Shown here piece by piece: positions 1 through 7,356 of a stretch of 16,994 bases of DNA. Positions within the stretch are counted from its first letter, which is position 1. Every line of letters begins with the position of its first letter. Under the pieces are notes generated by a model. The model saw only the letters and a program-made list of their open reading frames with translations. It was not told the origin of the DNA and ran no database searches. The position numbers and the translations under genes are program-made. This DNA comes from Prevotellaceae bacterium (GTDB taxonomy: Bacteria > Bacteroidota > Bacteroidia > Bacteroidales > UBA932): positions 1-16,994 of the forward strand of contig JAIRMK010000155.1 in the NCBI GenBank assembly GCA_031258755.1. The letters run 5' to 3'.

Positions 1-923
1 AGCGAAAACAACGACAGTATCGAAGTAATCAGCACGATATTGGCGGCCAGGTCGGCGTCGTTGTCCATTTTGACAGCCATCACATAGCTGGCCACGGCCG
101 TGGGCACGGCATACATCATGCACAGCACAAAAAGGTCGCCGCCGCTCAACGCCAGCGGTGCGCGCAGGAAATAGGCGAGGAGCGTAAATACCAGCGGCCC
201 GATCACCAACTTAATGGCCGCAGCCACCAGCGCCTTAGAAAGCCCCGCCTGTATTTTCCCGATGCTGATGGATGCCCCGATGGCCAGCAGCGCCATGGGG
301 TTGACCGACATGGCCATGTAGTCCAGCGTGGTGGCTATAAATTTCAATTCGGGCATTGTGGTAACCGGAATTTGGAATATGGAAAAAGGCAAGCCGCACA
401 ATATGCCCAATATCAGCGGGTTTTTGACTATGCTGGTCAGCGTTTTGCCCAAATTAAAGGGCTGGGGCGTCTGGCTGCGTGTAGAAAGCACCACAATCGA
501 CAAAATATTGTACAGCGGGATGGCGAAAAGCACAATCAGCGCGCCTTTCCCGCTATGTCCGAGCACGCTGCTGATCAGGAAAAGCCCGATGATGGCGTAA
601 TTTCCGCGAAAACAGCCTTGCACAAACGCCCCGATAGCCGTTTTGTCTTTGATAAACCATTCGGCAAAGACCCAGGAAAGGATAAAAAACAACAGTGTGC
701 TAAGCAGGGCATACGCGATGAAGCCGGGGGCGAACAGTTCATAGAAATTGGCCTGGGCAATGTCGCGAAACAGCATAAGGGGCAGGGCTACATTGAACGT
801 GATGGTATTCAATCCGTCGATGATGGCAGCATTCATCACGCCTTTTCGCTTGAGCAGCCATCCTATCCCGATTATGATAAAAATGGGCAATACACACTGG
901 GCGCTGAATACAAATGCACGCAT
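1..923 (-). CDS. AEC family (auxin efflux carrier-like) transporter, 3' end cut by window
   Basis: I translated this frame by hand. It starts MRAFVFSAQCVLPIFIIIGI and stays open for 307 codons to the left window edge, with no stop. The product is almost entirely hydrophobic segments joined by short polar loops, as expected for a permease of about ten membrane spans. Family-like features are the N-terminal stretch IFIIIGIGWLLKRKGV, the following phrase NTITFNVALPLMLFRDIA, and the C-terminal MMYAVPTAVASYVMAVKMD with DADLAANIVLITSILS. AEC members are usually slightly over 300 residues, so probably only the last 10 to 20 residues are missing. The family exports small organic anions or amphipathic compounds; the substrate here cannot be read. 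ATG at 923 is the natural start because the codon just upstream region contains an ATG immediately followed by TAG. The gene is divergent from the one at 1050. Confidence 0.88.
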   Translation of the reverse strand, partial: MRAFVFSAQCVLPIFIIIGIGWLLKRKGVMNAAIIDGLNTITFNVALPLMLFRDIAQANFYELFAPGFIAYALLSTLLFFILSWVFAEWFIKDKTAIGAFVQGCFRGNYAIIGLFLISSVLGHSGKGALIVLFAIPLYNILSIVVLSTRSQTPQPFNLGKTLTSIVKNPLILGILCGLPFSIFQIPVTTMPELKFIATTLDYMAMSVNPMALLAIGASISIGKIQAGLSKALVAAAIKLVIGPLVFTLLAYFLRAPLALSGGDLFVLCMMYAVPTAVASYVMAVKMDNDADLAANIVLITSILSLFS

Positions 924-938
924 GCTACATTTTTTAAA

Positions 939-946
939 CAAATATA
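939..946 (-). promoter_or_regulatory. Putative -7 box for the AEC transporter gene
   Basis: Read on the minus strand this is TATATTTG, matching the Bacteroidetes -7 consensus TAnnTTTG. It lies 15 bases upstream of the ATG at 923, giving a very short leader. No good TTTG was found 19 bases further upstream (TTTA is there), so the call rests on the -7 box alone. The same 11 bases ACTATATTTGT recur upstream of the oxidoreductase gene at 7239. Confidence 0.4.
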
Positions 947-989
947 GTCATTTTTTTCTTTTTACCTAAAATACAGGTCGAAAGTTTTG

Positions 990-1019
990 TTGTGATTGAG
1001 AAAATATTTCGTATTTTTG
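990..1019 (+). promoter_or_regulatory. Bacteroidetes-type promoter for the PEGA/FISUMP gene
   Basis: TTG at 990-992, a 19-base spacer and TATTTTTG at 1012-1019 fit the Bacteroidetes primary-sigma promoter (TTTG-N19-TAnnTTTG), with the -33 box reduced to its TTG core. Transcription should begin around 1025, leaving roughly 25 bases of leader before the ATG at 1050. The bases after the -7 box (TTTGTCCAA) are the same as in the promoter at 2915-2945. Confidence 0.55.
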
Positions 1020-1049
1020 TCCAATTAACCAAATCATTAGAAAAGCGGC

Positions 1050-2771
1050 ATGCGGAAAATTACGGTAAATAAGTGGGAAATTTTGATACATATACTCCCT
1101 TTTCGATTGAACGCCGTAATTTTGGGATTATGGCTGTACTTGTTGCCCGCTACGGAAGTGTTTTCACAAACGGTAGAACAAGTGAAAAGCAGCAATGCGT
1201 ATTATTGGGGTGAAGGAGTGGGGAAAACCGCATCGCTGGCCAATGAGGTGGCGCTGTCTATGCTTATCAGCCAGATTTCGGCCAAAGTAGAAAGTAATTT
1301 CAGTGTGCATACCACTGAAATTTCGGGCAGCAAAAAATCGGATTTCAAACAATATGTCAACAGTCTGGTAAAAACTTATTCCAACGCCACCATTAAGAAT
1401 ACGGAGATTTTGAGTTGGGGCGAAGAGCCGGAAGTGCATGTGTTCCGATTTGTCAGGAAAAGCGAAATTTATAAAATATTTGCGGAACGAGAATATAAAA
1501 TTAAAGAATTCGTGGCGATAGCGCACAAGGCGGAGGCCAATTGCCAAACGGCCGACGCGTTGCGCTACTATTATTGGGCGTTGATGCTACTGAAAAGCCA
1601 CCCCGATGCCGGCAGCATGACTATGGAAATAGACGGCAGGAAAGAAAAATTGGATGTATATCTTCCCATATGCATCAATGATTTGTTCGATGACCTTGAG
1701 TTTACGCTAACCGGAAAGCAGGCCGACAGTAATTTGGTGCAGTATTTTCTACAGGTCGATTATAAAAAACGACCGGTGGTCAATTGCGAATATTCGTTTT
1801 TCGACGGGCACAACTGGTCGGCAGTAGTGAGTGCCAAAGACGGCAAAGGCGTTGCCGAGATGATGGGTAATACGGCGCAACATAAGGAAATTCGCGTAAA
1901 AATAGAATATGCTTTCGAAAACGAATGGAGAATAGACAATGAGGTATACGATGTGCTGCATAAGGTAGAGCCGGTAATTTTCAAAAAAAGCCACATCAAT
2001 GTGCCGCTGATCAAGATAAAAAACCCGGTGCAAGCTGTGAACTTAAAAGCGCCGGCATATGGCTCATTAAACATTATGGCCAGTGCTGTCGCACAAATTT
2101 ATATAGACGACAAAGATTTGGGTACAACCACGCCCTACCTGATGAGCAAAGTACTTGCAGGGCAACACCACATAGAGCTGCGGGCCTATGGCTATGAAGT
2201 TTACAGGCAAGCAGTAGAAGTGACAGACGGAGGAATGACAAACATACAGGCGGCATTACAGCAACAGAGAATACCCGGTTGCGAAGCCTCTACTATTACC
2301 TTGGGAGTGGAATTTGCCACTGATGAAACATGGACGTTTGGTAATCAAACATGGTCTGCGCCCGTAACGGCTGCGTATTGTAATAAAACAACTTTCGATG
2401 GTGGTGAAGACGGCTTTTACCATGCGGATTGCCGTAGTAACGGGACCACCATACTGAATTCCAATCATTTTTTCTCGTGGTGCATGGTGGTAAACCATGC
2501 CAGACAGTTATGTCCCGCCCCTTGGCGTGTGCCGACCCAATCTGATTTTGAAACGCTTTTGCATAATACTACTATTGATACTTTCCGGAATTGGGGCGCC
2601 AATGGTTTCGCTAAGGGCAGTTTTATGCTCGATATAGGGTTGGCCTACTATTGGTCTACTACAGAGTATACTAATACTACCTACGCGTACAGCCTGTACT
2701 ACGGTGGCAGCACGCCGCATGTGGGCAAGAGCAACAAAAACTTCGGGTTCCAGGTTAGGTGCGTTAAGTAG
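1050..2771 (+). CDS. Secreted LPP20-like / PEGA / FISUMP multidomain protein
   Basis: This is a 573-residue exported protein of unknown specific function. Residues 1-40 form a signal peptide with a long basic/polar n-region, a hydrophobic core at about 21-33 and a likely cleavage after VFSQ. Residues 45-145 (YYWGEGVGKTASLANEVA and onward) resemble the LPP20-type region of Bacteroidetes surface proteins. Residues 336-403 match a PEGA domain: YGSLNI, a short IYIDDKDLGTTTP strand pair, then LAGQHHIELRAYGYE. Residues 425-573 match the FISUMP (Fibrobacter succinogenes paralogous) domain: LCPAPWRVPTQSDFETLL, YYWSTTEY, and the closing GFQVRCVK. PEGA domains are usually surface or cell-wall associated, so an outer-surface location is inferred. 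It has its own promoter and is followed by a 190-base repeat-rich gap. The domain names are fairly secure; the function is not known. Confidence 0.82.
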   Translation: MRKITVNKWEILIHILPFRLNAVILGLWLYLLPATEVFSQTVEQVKSSNAYYWGEGVGKTASLANEVALSMLISQISAKVESNFSVHTTEISGSKKSDFKQYVNSLVKTYSNATIKNTEILSWGEEPEVHVFRFVRKSEIYKIFAEREYKIKEFVAIAHKAEANCQTADALRYYYWALMLLKSHPDAGSMTMEIDGRKEKLDVYLPICINDLFDDLEFTLTGKQADSNLVQYFLQVDYKKRPVVNCEYSFFDGHNWSAVVSAKDGKGVAEMMGNTAQHKEIRVKIEYAFENEWRIDNEVYDVLHKVEPVIFKKSHINVPLIKIKNPVQAVNLKAPAYGSLNIMASAVAQIYIDDKDLGTTTPYLMSKVLAGQHHIELRAYGYEVYRQAVEVTDGGMTNIQAALQQQRIPGCEASTITLGVEFATDETWTFGNQTWSAPVTAAYCNKTTFDGGEDGFYHADCRSNGTTILNSNHFFSWCMVVNHARQLCPAPWRVPTQSDFETLLHNTTIDTFRNWGANGFAKGSFMLDIGLAYYWSTTEYTNTTYAYSLYYGGSTPHVGKSNKNFGFQVRCVK

Positions 2772-2793
2772 TGGCAGGAACATTTAATAGCAC

Positions 2794-2848
2794 GCGGATG
2801 ATACGGATTTGTTCCATCCGTGAAATCCGTTGTATCCGTTCAATCCGT
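2794..2848. repeat. 9-bp periodic ATCCGT repeat block with inverted copies
   Basis: Four copies of ATCCGT start at 2816, 2825, 2834 and 2843, exactly 9 bases apart. Upstream are two reverse-oriented copies, one perfect (ACGGAT at 2803-2808) and one with a single change (GCGGAT at 2794-2799), also 9 bases apart. The reverse and forward sets can pair; ACGGATTT at 2803-2810 and AAATCCGT at 2823-2830 form a perfect 8-bp stem. There is no T-run, so it is not a standard terminator. I recall similar iterated motifs as dispersed intergenic repeats in Bacteroidetes genomes. Confidence 0.75.
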
Positions 2849-2878
2849 GTTCTATAAAGCAGAAACAACAACTTATCC

Positions 2879-2920
2879 CACAAAGCCACAAAGCACACAA
2901 AGAGTTTCTTAGTGTTTGTG
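2879..2920. repeat. CACAAAG iterated repeat with inverted end
   Basis: CACAAAG occurs at 2879-2885, 2887-2893 and 2896-2902, and the reverse complement TTTGTG follows at 2915-2920. The block lies right after the ATCCGT repeats and looks like the second half of one mosaic intergenic element. Its right end supplies the TTTG of the promoter for the next gene. Confidence 0.6.
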
Positions 2921-2945
2921 CCTTGGTCAGATTTTTTTACCTTTG
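2915..2945 (+). promoter_or_regulatory. Consensus Bacteroidetes promoter for the AlbA-type gene
   Basis: TTTG at 2915-2918, exactly 19 bases, then TACCTTTG at 2938-2945 is a full match to TTTG-N19-TAnnTTTG. Transcription would begin around 2950. This makes the ATG at 2916 impossible as a translation start for this transcript and supports the ATG at 2964. Confidence 0.72.
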
Positions 2946-2963
2946 TCCAAAATTTGCGACCAC

Positions 2964-4376
2964 ATGTCCGCTACGGAGAAAATAAAAGCCCTCATAGCCA
3001 AAGGCGAGGGGTTGAATGTAGAGTTTAAAACGGCTCGCGAGGAATTACCGCGAAACGTATATGAAACGATATGCGCTTTCCTGAACCGGAAAGGCGGGCA
3101 TATCCTGCTTGGCATAAAAGACAACGGTCTTGTAGAGGGCGTCAACGAAGATGCTGTGCAAAAGCAACTGAAAACCTTGGCGCATGACATGAATAACCCG
3201 CAAATTATCACGCCCACATCACGTCTCGAAACAGAAGTTGTACAAATTGAGGGGAAAATAATTATTTGTATCCATGTGCCGGAAAGCCCCCAAGCACACT
3301 CGCTCAAAGGCATTTATTACGACCGCAACGAGGACGGTGACTATCGATTGACCAATTCTCATCTCATTGCTGCGTTATATATACGTAAACAGGAAGGATA
3401 CACTGAAAATAAGGTGTTTCCTTACCTGCAAATGAAAGATTTCGTACAGGAAAACTTCGATCAGGTCAGAACGCTCGTTGCTGTGAGAACAAATGGCGCT
3501 CATCCTTGGGTAAATATGAGGAATGAGGAAATTTTGCGGTCAGCTAAATTATACCAACATGATGAAAATACCGGAAAGGAAGGCTACACGCTGGCTGCCG
3601 CATTGCTGTTCGGCACGGAAACGACTATCGGGACAGTGTGTCCCCATTACAGAATAGATGCTTTATGCCGAAAAGAAGACGTGGACAGGTATGATGACAG
3701 AGAAGTGATAGGCTGCAATTTATTACAGGCATACAGCCGTTTGATGGCATTTATCCAAAAACACACGCCGGATAGGTTTTTTCTGGAAGGTATTCAGCGG
3801 GTAAGTATTCGCGACATCATCTTTCGCGAAATGGTGGCCAATTTACTCATTCACAGGGAATATTCGTCTCATTACCGGGCATCGTTAACTGTTTATAAAG
3901 AGACGGTCGTCACGGAAAACGGAAGTATTCCCTATGTGATGGGACATATCACGCCGGCCACTGTAAAGCCGCATCCTAAAAATCCGAATATCGCAGATTT
4001 TTTCCGGCAATTAGAATGGGTCGAAGATTTAGGCTCGGGCGTACGGAAAATGTTTCATTATTGCCCGCTGTACGTCAAAGACGAGAACGCACTGCCACTC
4101 ATGGAAGAAGGCGATGTGTTCCGATTAACCATCCGCTATGAAAAAGAGGGCGCTCACTTCACGGAACAATCAAATACAGCCATTAGTATTAAACATGCAG
4201 CTGAAATTTTAGCATTGATACAGGACAATCCGAAAGTCACAGCGCAGGAAATAGCACAAACGCTTAACGTAACCAAACGAACGGTGGAAAGGGTAATGTC
4301 TAATTTAGTGGATAAGAAAATAATTGAACGACAGGGATCTAAAAAAGTAGGGGCGTGGATTATTTTAGATTCTTAA
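2964..4376 (+). CDS. AlbA_2/Schlafen-type ATP-binding protein with C-terminal winged helix (RecG-like regulator family)
   Basis: The 470-residue product belongs to the group often named 'ATP-binding protein' or, misleadingly, 'RecG-related helicase'; no helicase motor is present. Residues 10-135 are an AlbA_2 (Schlafen AAA_4) domain, with LNVEFKTAREELPRNVYETI and GGHILLGIKDNG. Residues 180-390 are the central and HATPase-like region, with REMVANLLIHREYS, ITPATVKPHPKNPNIADFF and WVEDLGSGVRKMF. Residues 411-467 form a winged helix-turn-helix (TAQEIAQTLNVTKRTVERVM) suited to DNA binding. A longer frame opens at 2916, but that ATG lies inside the promoter, so MSATEKIKAL at 2964 is the start. Members are thought to be transcription regulators or defence/stress proteins; the target is unknown. 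Three NVGL-coding repeats follow the stop in another frame. Confidence 0.85.
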   Translation: MSATEKIKALIAKGEGLNVEFKTAREELPRNVYETICAFLNRKGGHILLGIKDNGLVEGVNEDAVQKQLKTLAHDMNNPQIITPTSRLETEVVQIEGKIIICIHVPESPQAHSLKGIYYDRNEDGDYRLTNSHLIAALYIRKQEGYTENKVFPYLQMKDFVQENFDQVRTLVAVRTNGAHPWVNMRNEEILRSAKLYQHDENTGKEGYTLAAALLFGTETTIGTVCPHYRIDALCRKEDVDRYDDREVIGCNLLQAYSRLMAFIQKHTPDRFFLEGIQRVSIRDIIFREMVANLLIHREYSSHYRASLTVYKETVVTENGSIPYVMGHITPATVKPHPKNPNIADFFRQLEWVEDLGSGVRKMFHYCPLYVKDENALPLMEEGDVFRLTIRYEKEGAHFTEQSNTAISIKHAAEILALIQDNPKVTAQEIAQTLNVTKRTVERVMSNLVDKKIIERQGSKKVGAWIILDS

Positions 4377-4380
4377 TGAA

Positions 4381-4416
4381 AATGTCGGTTTAAATGTCGG
4401 TTTAAATGTCGGTTTA
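4381..4416. repeat. Three perfect tandem copies of a 12-bp unit
   Basis: The unit AATGTCGGTTTA occurs three times without change at 4381-4392, 4393-4404 and 4405-4416. It starts four bases after the stop codon of the AlbA-type gene and ends 13 bases before the ATG of the next. Twelve bases is a whole number of codons: in the frame one base ahead of the upstream gene it reads ENVGLNVGLNVGLK. It has none of the spacing of a CRISPR array. Confidence 0.9.
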
Positions 4417-4429
4417 AAATTCGTCTGGA

Positions 4430-6265
4430 ATGAAAATAAAACCCCTCATATTTTGCGTATGGCTGCTGGCTTTGTGTCTGCCGGCACAGGCGGCCGACAC
4501 CCTCACCATACTGTTTACCCACGACCTGCACTCGTATTTTTCCGGAAGTCGGGAAATCGACGAGAATAACCGCGAGCGACACACCGGGGGCTACGCCCTG
4601 CTTTATACCGCTATCGAACAAATACGGCAACAGCACCCCGATGCTACCCTGCTGGTGGACGGCGGCGATGTGGCCATGGGCACCTTTTTCCATACGTTGT
4701 TTACCACTCACTTTGCCGAACTGCAATTGATGGACAAGATGGGGTACGACGTTGTCACCATCGGAAACCACGACTTCGATTTCGGGGTTGATGCCCTGCA
4801 AACAGCGCTTCAGGTCTATTTCTCGGACACCTCGCACACCTGCGCCGTGGTGACGTCGAACGTCGGAGGACTTGCGGGAACGGACGAATACCTCGTGCTC
4901 ACCAAAGCGGGCTACCGCATCGGCATTTTCGGTCTGTTGGGCACGGAAGCGCGCAGCCAAAGCCTGATCGATAAAGACCTGCCGTACGAGAACTACATCA
5001 CAGCGGCCGCGCGTATGGTGAAACAACTGCGCGACACGGAAAAAGTGGATGTAGTGGTGTGTCTTTCCCATTCGGGAACAAAAGAAAATGTGAAACACTC
5101 GGAAGATGTGCAATTAGCGCGGCGTGTGCCCGGCATTGATGTGATTATTAGCGGCCACACGCATAGTTTATTGCGAAAACCGCTCGTGGAAGGGCATACC
5201 GTTATCGGATCGGCGGGAGCCTACGGCAAGTACTTGGGTTGTATAAAGTTGGCGATGACAGACGGAAAACCACAAGGGCATTCGTACGAAGTGATAAAAA
5301 TAGATAGCACCTTAGCCGAAAATGAGGCGATTAAAACAAGCATCGAATCTTACAAACAACTTGTAGAAATACATTACCTGCACGCAGAAAAGACAAGCTT
5401 TGACGAGCCCCTGGCGAAAGTTATGAACAGCGTTTTGGCCTCGTCCGACAGCATTGCCCTGGGGCACCTGATTGCCGACGCTTTTGTGGAGGCCGTACAA
5501 AAAGCTGAGAATAAACGCCCGGACATTGCCATAGTGCCGGCGGGAACATTCCGGGAAAACCTATACAAAGGTATCGTTACCGCTGAAGATGTTTTCAACA
5601 TCTTGCCGTTGGGCGTGGGGGAAGACAAAAAGCCGGCTTTCCCACTCCTAAAGGTCTATTTTTACGGCCGGGAGCTGCGCAACTTATGCGAAGTGGATGC
5701 CAGCCTGTCGGGGATGGTGTCCGATGCGCGACTGTTCTTCGCCGGACTCCGGTACACGTACTACTCCGGCAGCCTGTTTTGTAACAAGGTGAAAAGGGTA
5801 GAGATACAAGACAGCACCGGAGCTTATATCGTTCCTGATAATGACAAGTTATACAGCGTGATAGGTGGTTTATACACCGCCAAAATGATGGGTATTGTGA
5901 AAGAGAAAACCTTTGGGATTTTGTCGTTGTTGCCTAAAAATGCTGCTGGACAGCCCATTACAGACTGGAACGCGGCCATCATACACGACCGTGAAGGACA
6001 TGAGATTAAAGAATGGGTGGCGCTAAAAAACTATCTGCAATCGGGCAGGGAAGAGGGCTGTGAAATCCCCTTGTTTGATTATAAAATACGGGTGGAAGAG
6101 CGAAAAATCAAGCAAACCGGGTTTTCTTTGATTGAAGAATTTAAATACCTGAATATCTTTGCACTATGTTGTTATATAACAATACTGTTACTCTTAATAA
6201 CTCTGTTGTTATTTTTGTATAAAATAATAAGAAAATTAACGCGTTATATACATTCAAGAAGATAA
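4430..6265 (+). CDS. Periplasmic 5'-nucleotidase/bifunctional metallophosphatase family protein (UshA-like) with C-terminal membrane anchor
   Basis: The 611-residue protein carries a clear signal peptide (hydrophobic LIFCVWLLALCL, cleavage near AQA-AD at residue 21). The N-terminal metallophosphatase domain has every expected metal-site motif: THDLHS (D32, H34), DGGD (D80), GNHD (N113, H114), SHSG (H214) and SGHTH (H243, H245). The C-terminal half resembles a 5'-nucleotidase substrate domain: DIAIVPAGTFRENLYKG, then AEDVFNILPLG. This family removes phosphate from nucleotides or related esters using two metal ions. An unusual point is a single membrane helix at about residues 574-597 followed by a basic tail (KIIRKLTRYIHSRR), suggesting the enzyme stays tethered to the inner membrane. 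It starts 53 bases after the preceding stop, with the 12-bp repeats between, and may share that transcript. The precise substrate is not readable. Confidence 0.87.
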   Translation: MKIKPLIFCVWLLALCLPAQAADTLTILFTHDLHSYFSGSREIDENNRERHTGGYALLYTAIEQIRQQHPDATLLVDGGDVAMGTFFHTLFTTHFAELQLMDKMGYDVVTIGNHDFDFGVDALQTALQVYFSDTSHTCAVVTSNVGGLAGTDEYLVLTKAGYRIGIFGLLGTEARSQSLIDKDLPYENYITAAARMVKQLRDTEKVDVVVCLSHSGTKENVKHSEDVQLARRVPGIDVIISGHTHSLLRKPLVEGHTVIGSAGAYGKYLGCIKLAMTDGKPQGHSYEVIKIDSTLAENEAIKTSIESYKQLVEIHYLHAEKTSFDEPLAKVMNSVLASSDSIALGHLIADAFVEAVQKAENKRPDIAIVPAGTFRENLYKGIVTAEDVFNILPLGVGEDKKPAFPLLKVYFYGRELRNLCEVDASLSGMVSDARLFFAGLRYTYYSGSLFCNKVKRVEIQDSTGAYIVPDNDKLYSVIGGLYTAKMMGIVKEKTFGILSLLPKNAAGQPITDWNAAIIHDREGHEIKEWVALKNYLQSGREEGCEIPLFDYKIRVEERKIKQTGFSLIEEFKYLNIFALCCYITILLLLITLLLFLYKIIRKLTRYIHSRR

Positions 6266-6276
6266 TCCGCTAATCG

Positions 6277-7239
6277 TCAAAATTGCCGCATTACGGCTTC
6301 CAGCAGGCTCATAAATTTGGCGCTTTCGGACAACGGAAGCAGGGGGCTTTCGAGCAAGCCCTTGTCGAGGCAATCCATGACTTCCTGCGCTTCGTAGTTG
6401 TAGCCGTTGCCCACCGACGCTACCGGACAGTCATACGTGTGACCGTCGGTGGTTATCGAAATACGGGTGGGCGCGTGCCACCGTCCGTGCATGGTGATTT
6501 TGCCTTTTGAACCGTAAATCACGCCCTCGCAATCTAATTGGATACAATAAGAGGAAAAGAGCTGCGCCACCGCGCCGTTTCTCCACTTGAAAAACATGGA
6601 GGAGGTGACGTCCACGCCGTCGGGCATGGTCACCGCCTGTGCGGTAATGTGGTCGGGGTGGCCGAGCAGCGTTACGGCAAGGAAAATAGGGTAGAGGCCG
6701 ATGTCGAGCACCGAGCTGCCGCCCACTTCCGGGTTAAACGTGCGGATGTGGGGGTCGTAGGCGCGGAAAAACCCGAGGTCGGCGCGAATGTAGGTAATAT
6801 CGCCAATGGCGCCGTCGGCAATAAGTTGACGTACCGCGTTCATGCTGGGCAGGAAATTGGTCCAGAAGGCTTCCATTAAAAACATCTTGTTACGCTGTGC
6901 CGCGGCAATCATTTCGTCCACCTCCACGCGGTTCATGGCAAAGGGTTTTTCGCACAACACCGGCTTTTTGTGCGCCAGCATCAAAAGGGTATTGGGCGCG
7001 TGCATGGTGTTCACCGTGCCGATATATACCGCGTCCACCTGCGGGTCAGCGGCTAATTCTTCGTAGCTGCCGTAGGCCACCGGCATGTTTTTTTCCCGCG
7101 CAAATTCCTGTGCTTTGGCAAGGTCGCGGGCAGCCACCGCATACGCGCGGCCGTTGCGCGTGGCTTTCAGCCCATCGACAAACTTACGCGAGATGCGTCC
7201 CGCGCCAATAATGCCCCAGTTGTATGTTTTATCTGTCAT
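6277..7239 (-). CDS. Gfo/Idh/MocA family NAD(P)-dependent oxidoreductase
   Basis: This 320-residue protein has the usual length for the family. The N-terminal Rossmann fold begins WGIIGAGRISRKF (GxGxxS-type dinucleotide loop, residues 8-20). It continues to VDAVYIGTVNTMHAPNTL and the signature CEKPF at 96-100, whose lysine (98) is the usual catalytic residue. The C-terminal domain contains GGSSVLDIGLYP (173-184), typical of the dihydrodiol/xylose dehydrogenase-like branch. The likely role is cytoplasmic oxidation or reduction of a sugar or sugar-like polyol; the substrate is unknown. It converges on the nucleotidase gene with only 11 bases between stop codons and no hairpin there. It runs in the same direction as the polysaccharide locus but is cut off from it by the terminator at 7300-7333, so I treat it as a separate unit. 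Confidence 0.9.
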   Translation of the reverse strand: MTDKTYNWGIIGAGRISRKFVDGLKATRNGRAYAVAARDLAKAQEFAREKNMPVAYGSYEELAADPQVDAVYIGTVNTMHAPNTLLMLAHKKPVLCEKPFAMNRVEVDEMIAAAQRNKMFLMEAFWTNFLPSMNAVRQLIADGAIGDITYIRADLGFFRAYDPHIRTFNPEVGGSSVLDIGLYPIFLAVTLLGHPDHITAQAVTMPDGVDVTSSMFFKWRNGAVAQLFSSYCIQLDCEGVIYGSKGKITMHGRWHAPTRISITTDGHTYDCPVASVGNGYNYEAQEVMDCLDKGLLESPLLPLSESAKFMSLLEAVMRQF

Positions 7240-7259
7240 GCGAAAGATGTTGTTTTTTA

Positions 7260-7267
7260 CAAATATA
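7260..7267 (-). promoter_or_regulatory. Putative -7 box for the oxidoreductase gene
   Basis: The minus strand reads TATATTTG, matching TAnnTTTG, 20 bases upstream of the ATG at 7239. No TTTG sits at the right spacing upstream; the nearest is about 27 bases away. Its position just downstream of the locus terminator supports a new transcript starting here. Confidence 0.4.
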
Positions 7268-7299
7268 GTAAAAAAATATGAATACTGCTTTCTTCAAAA

Positions 7300-7333
7300 T
7301 AAAAAAAAGAGCGCGGCAACTGCTGCGCTCTTT
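7300..7333 (-). terminator. Intrinsic terminator ending the SusC/D-GH18-LamG operon
   Basis: Bases 7306-7314 pair with 7325-7333 as a perfect 9-bp GC-centred stem (GAGCGC / GCGCTC core), extended by two inner pairs beyond one mismatch, with a short loop. On the minus strand it runs into a long T-tract (As at 7301-7308 on the plus strand, more after one T). It lies 23 bases beyond the last stop codon of the operon. On the plus strand only three Ts follow, so the leftward direction is favoured. Confidence 0.8.
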
Positions 7334-7356
7334 AATAATGAAGTAAACACTACTCT

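Noticed and set aside
372..947. Plus-strand open frame of 191 codons
   Set aside because: It lies antisense to the AEC transporter, whose minus-strand frame is fully open and gives a coherent membrane protein. The plus-strand product has no recognisable domain or signal.
2794..2848. Rho-independent terminator for the PEGA/FISUMP gene
   Set aside because: An 8-bp stem forms, but no T-run follows and the 9-base periodicity explains the pairing as a by-product of repeats.
4381..4416. CRISPR-like direct repeats
   Set aside because: The 12-bp units are directly adjacent with no spacers, only three copies, and no cas genes are nearby.
4373..5113. Minus-strand frame of 246 codons ending in RHLN repeats
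   Set aside because: It is the shadow of the metallophosphatase domain; the repeats at its end are the 12-bp tandem units read backwards. No start signals or family features.
6266..6276. Shared terminator between the convergent nucleotidase and oxidoreductase genes
   Set aside because: Only 11 bases separate the stops, and no stem with a T-run could be found there or in the nearby coding ends.
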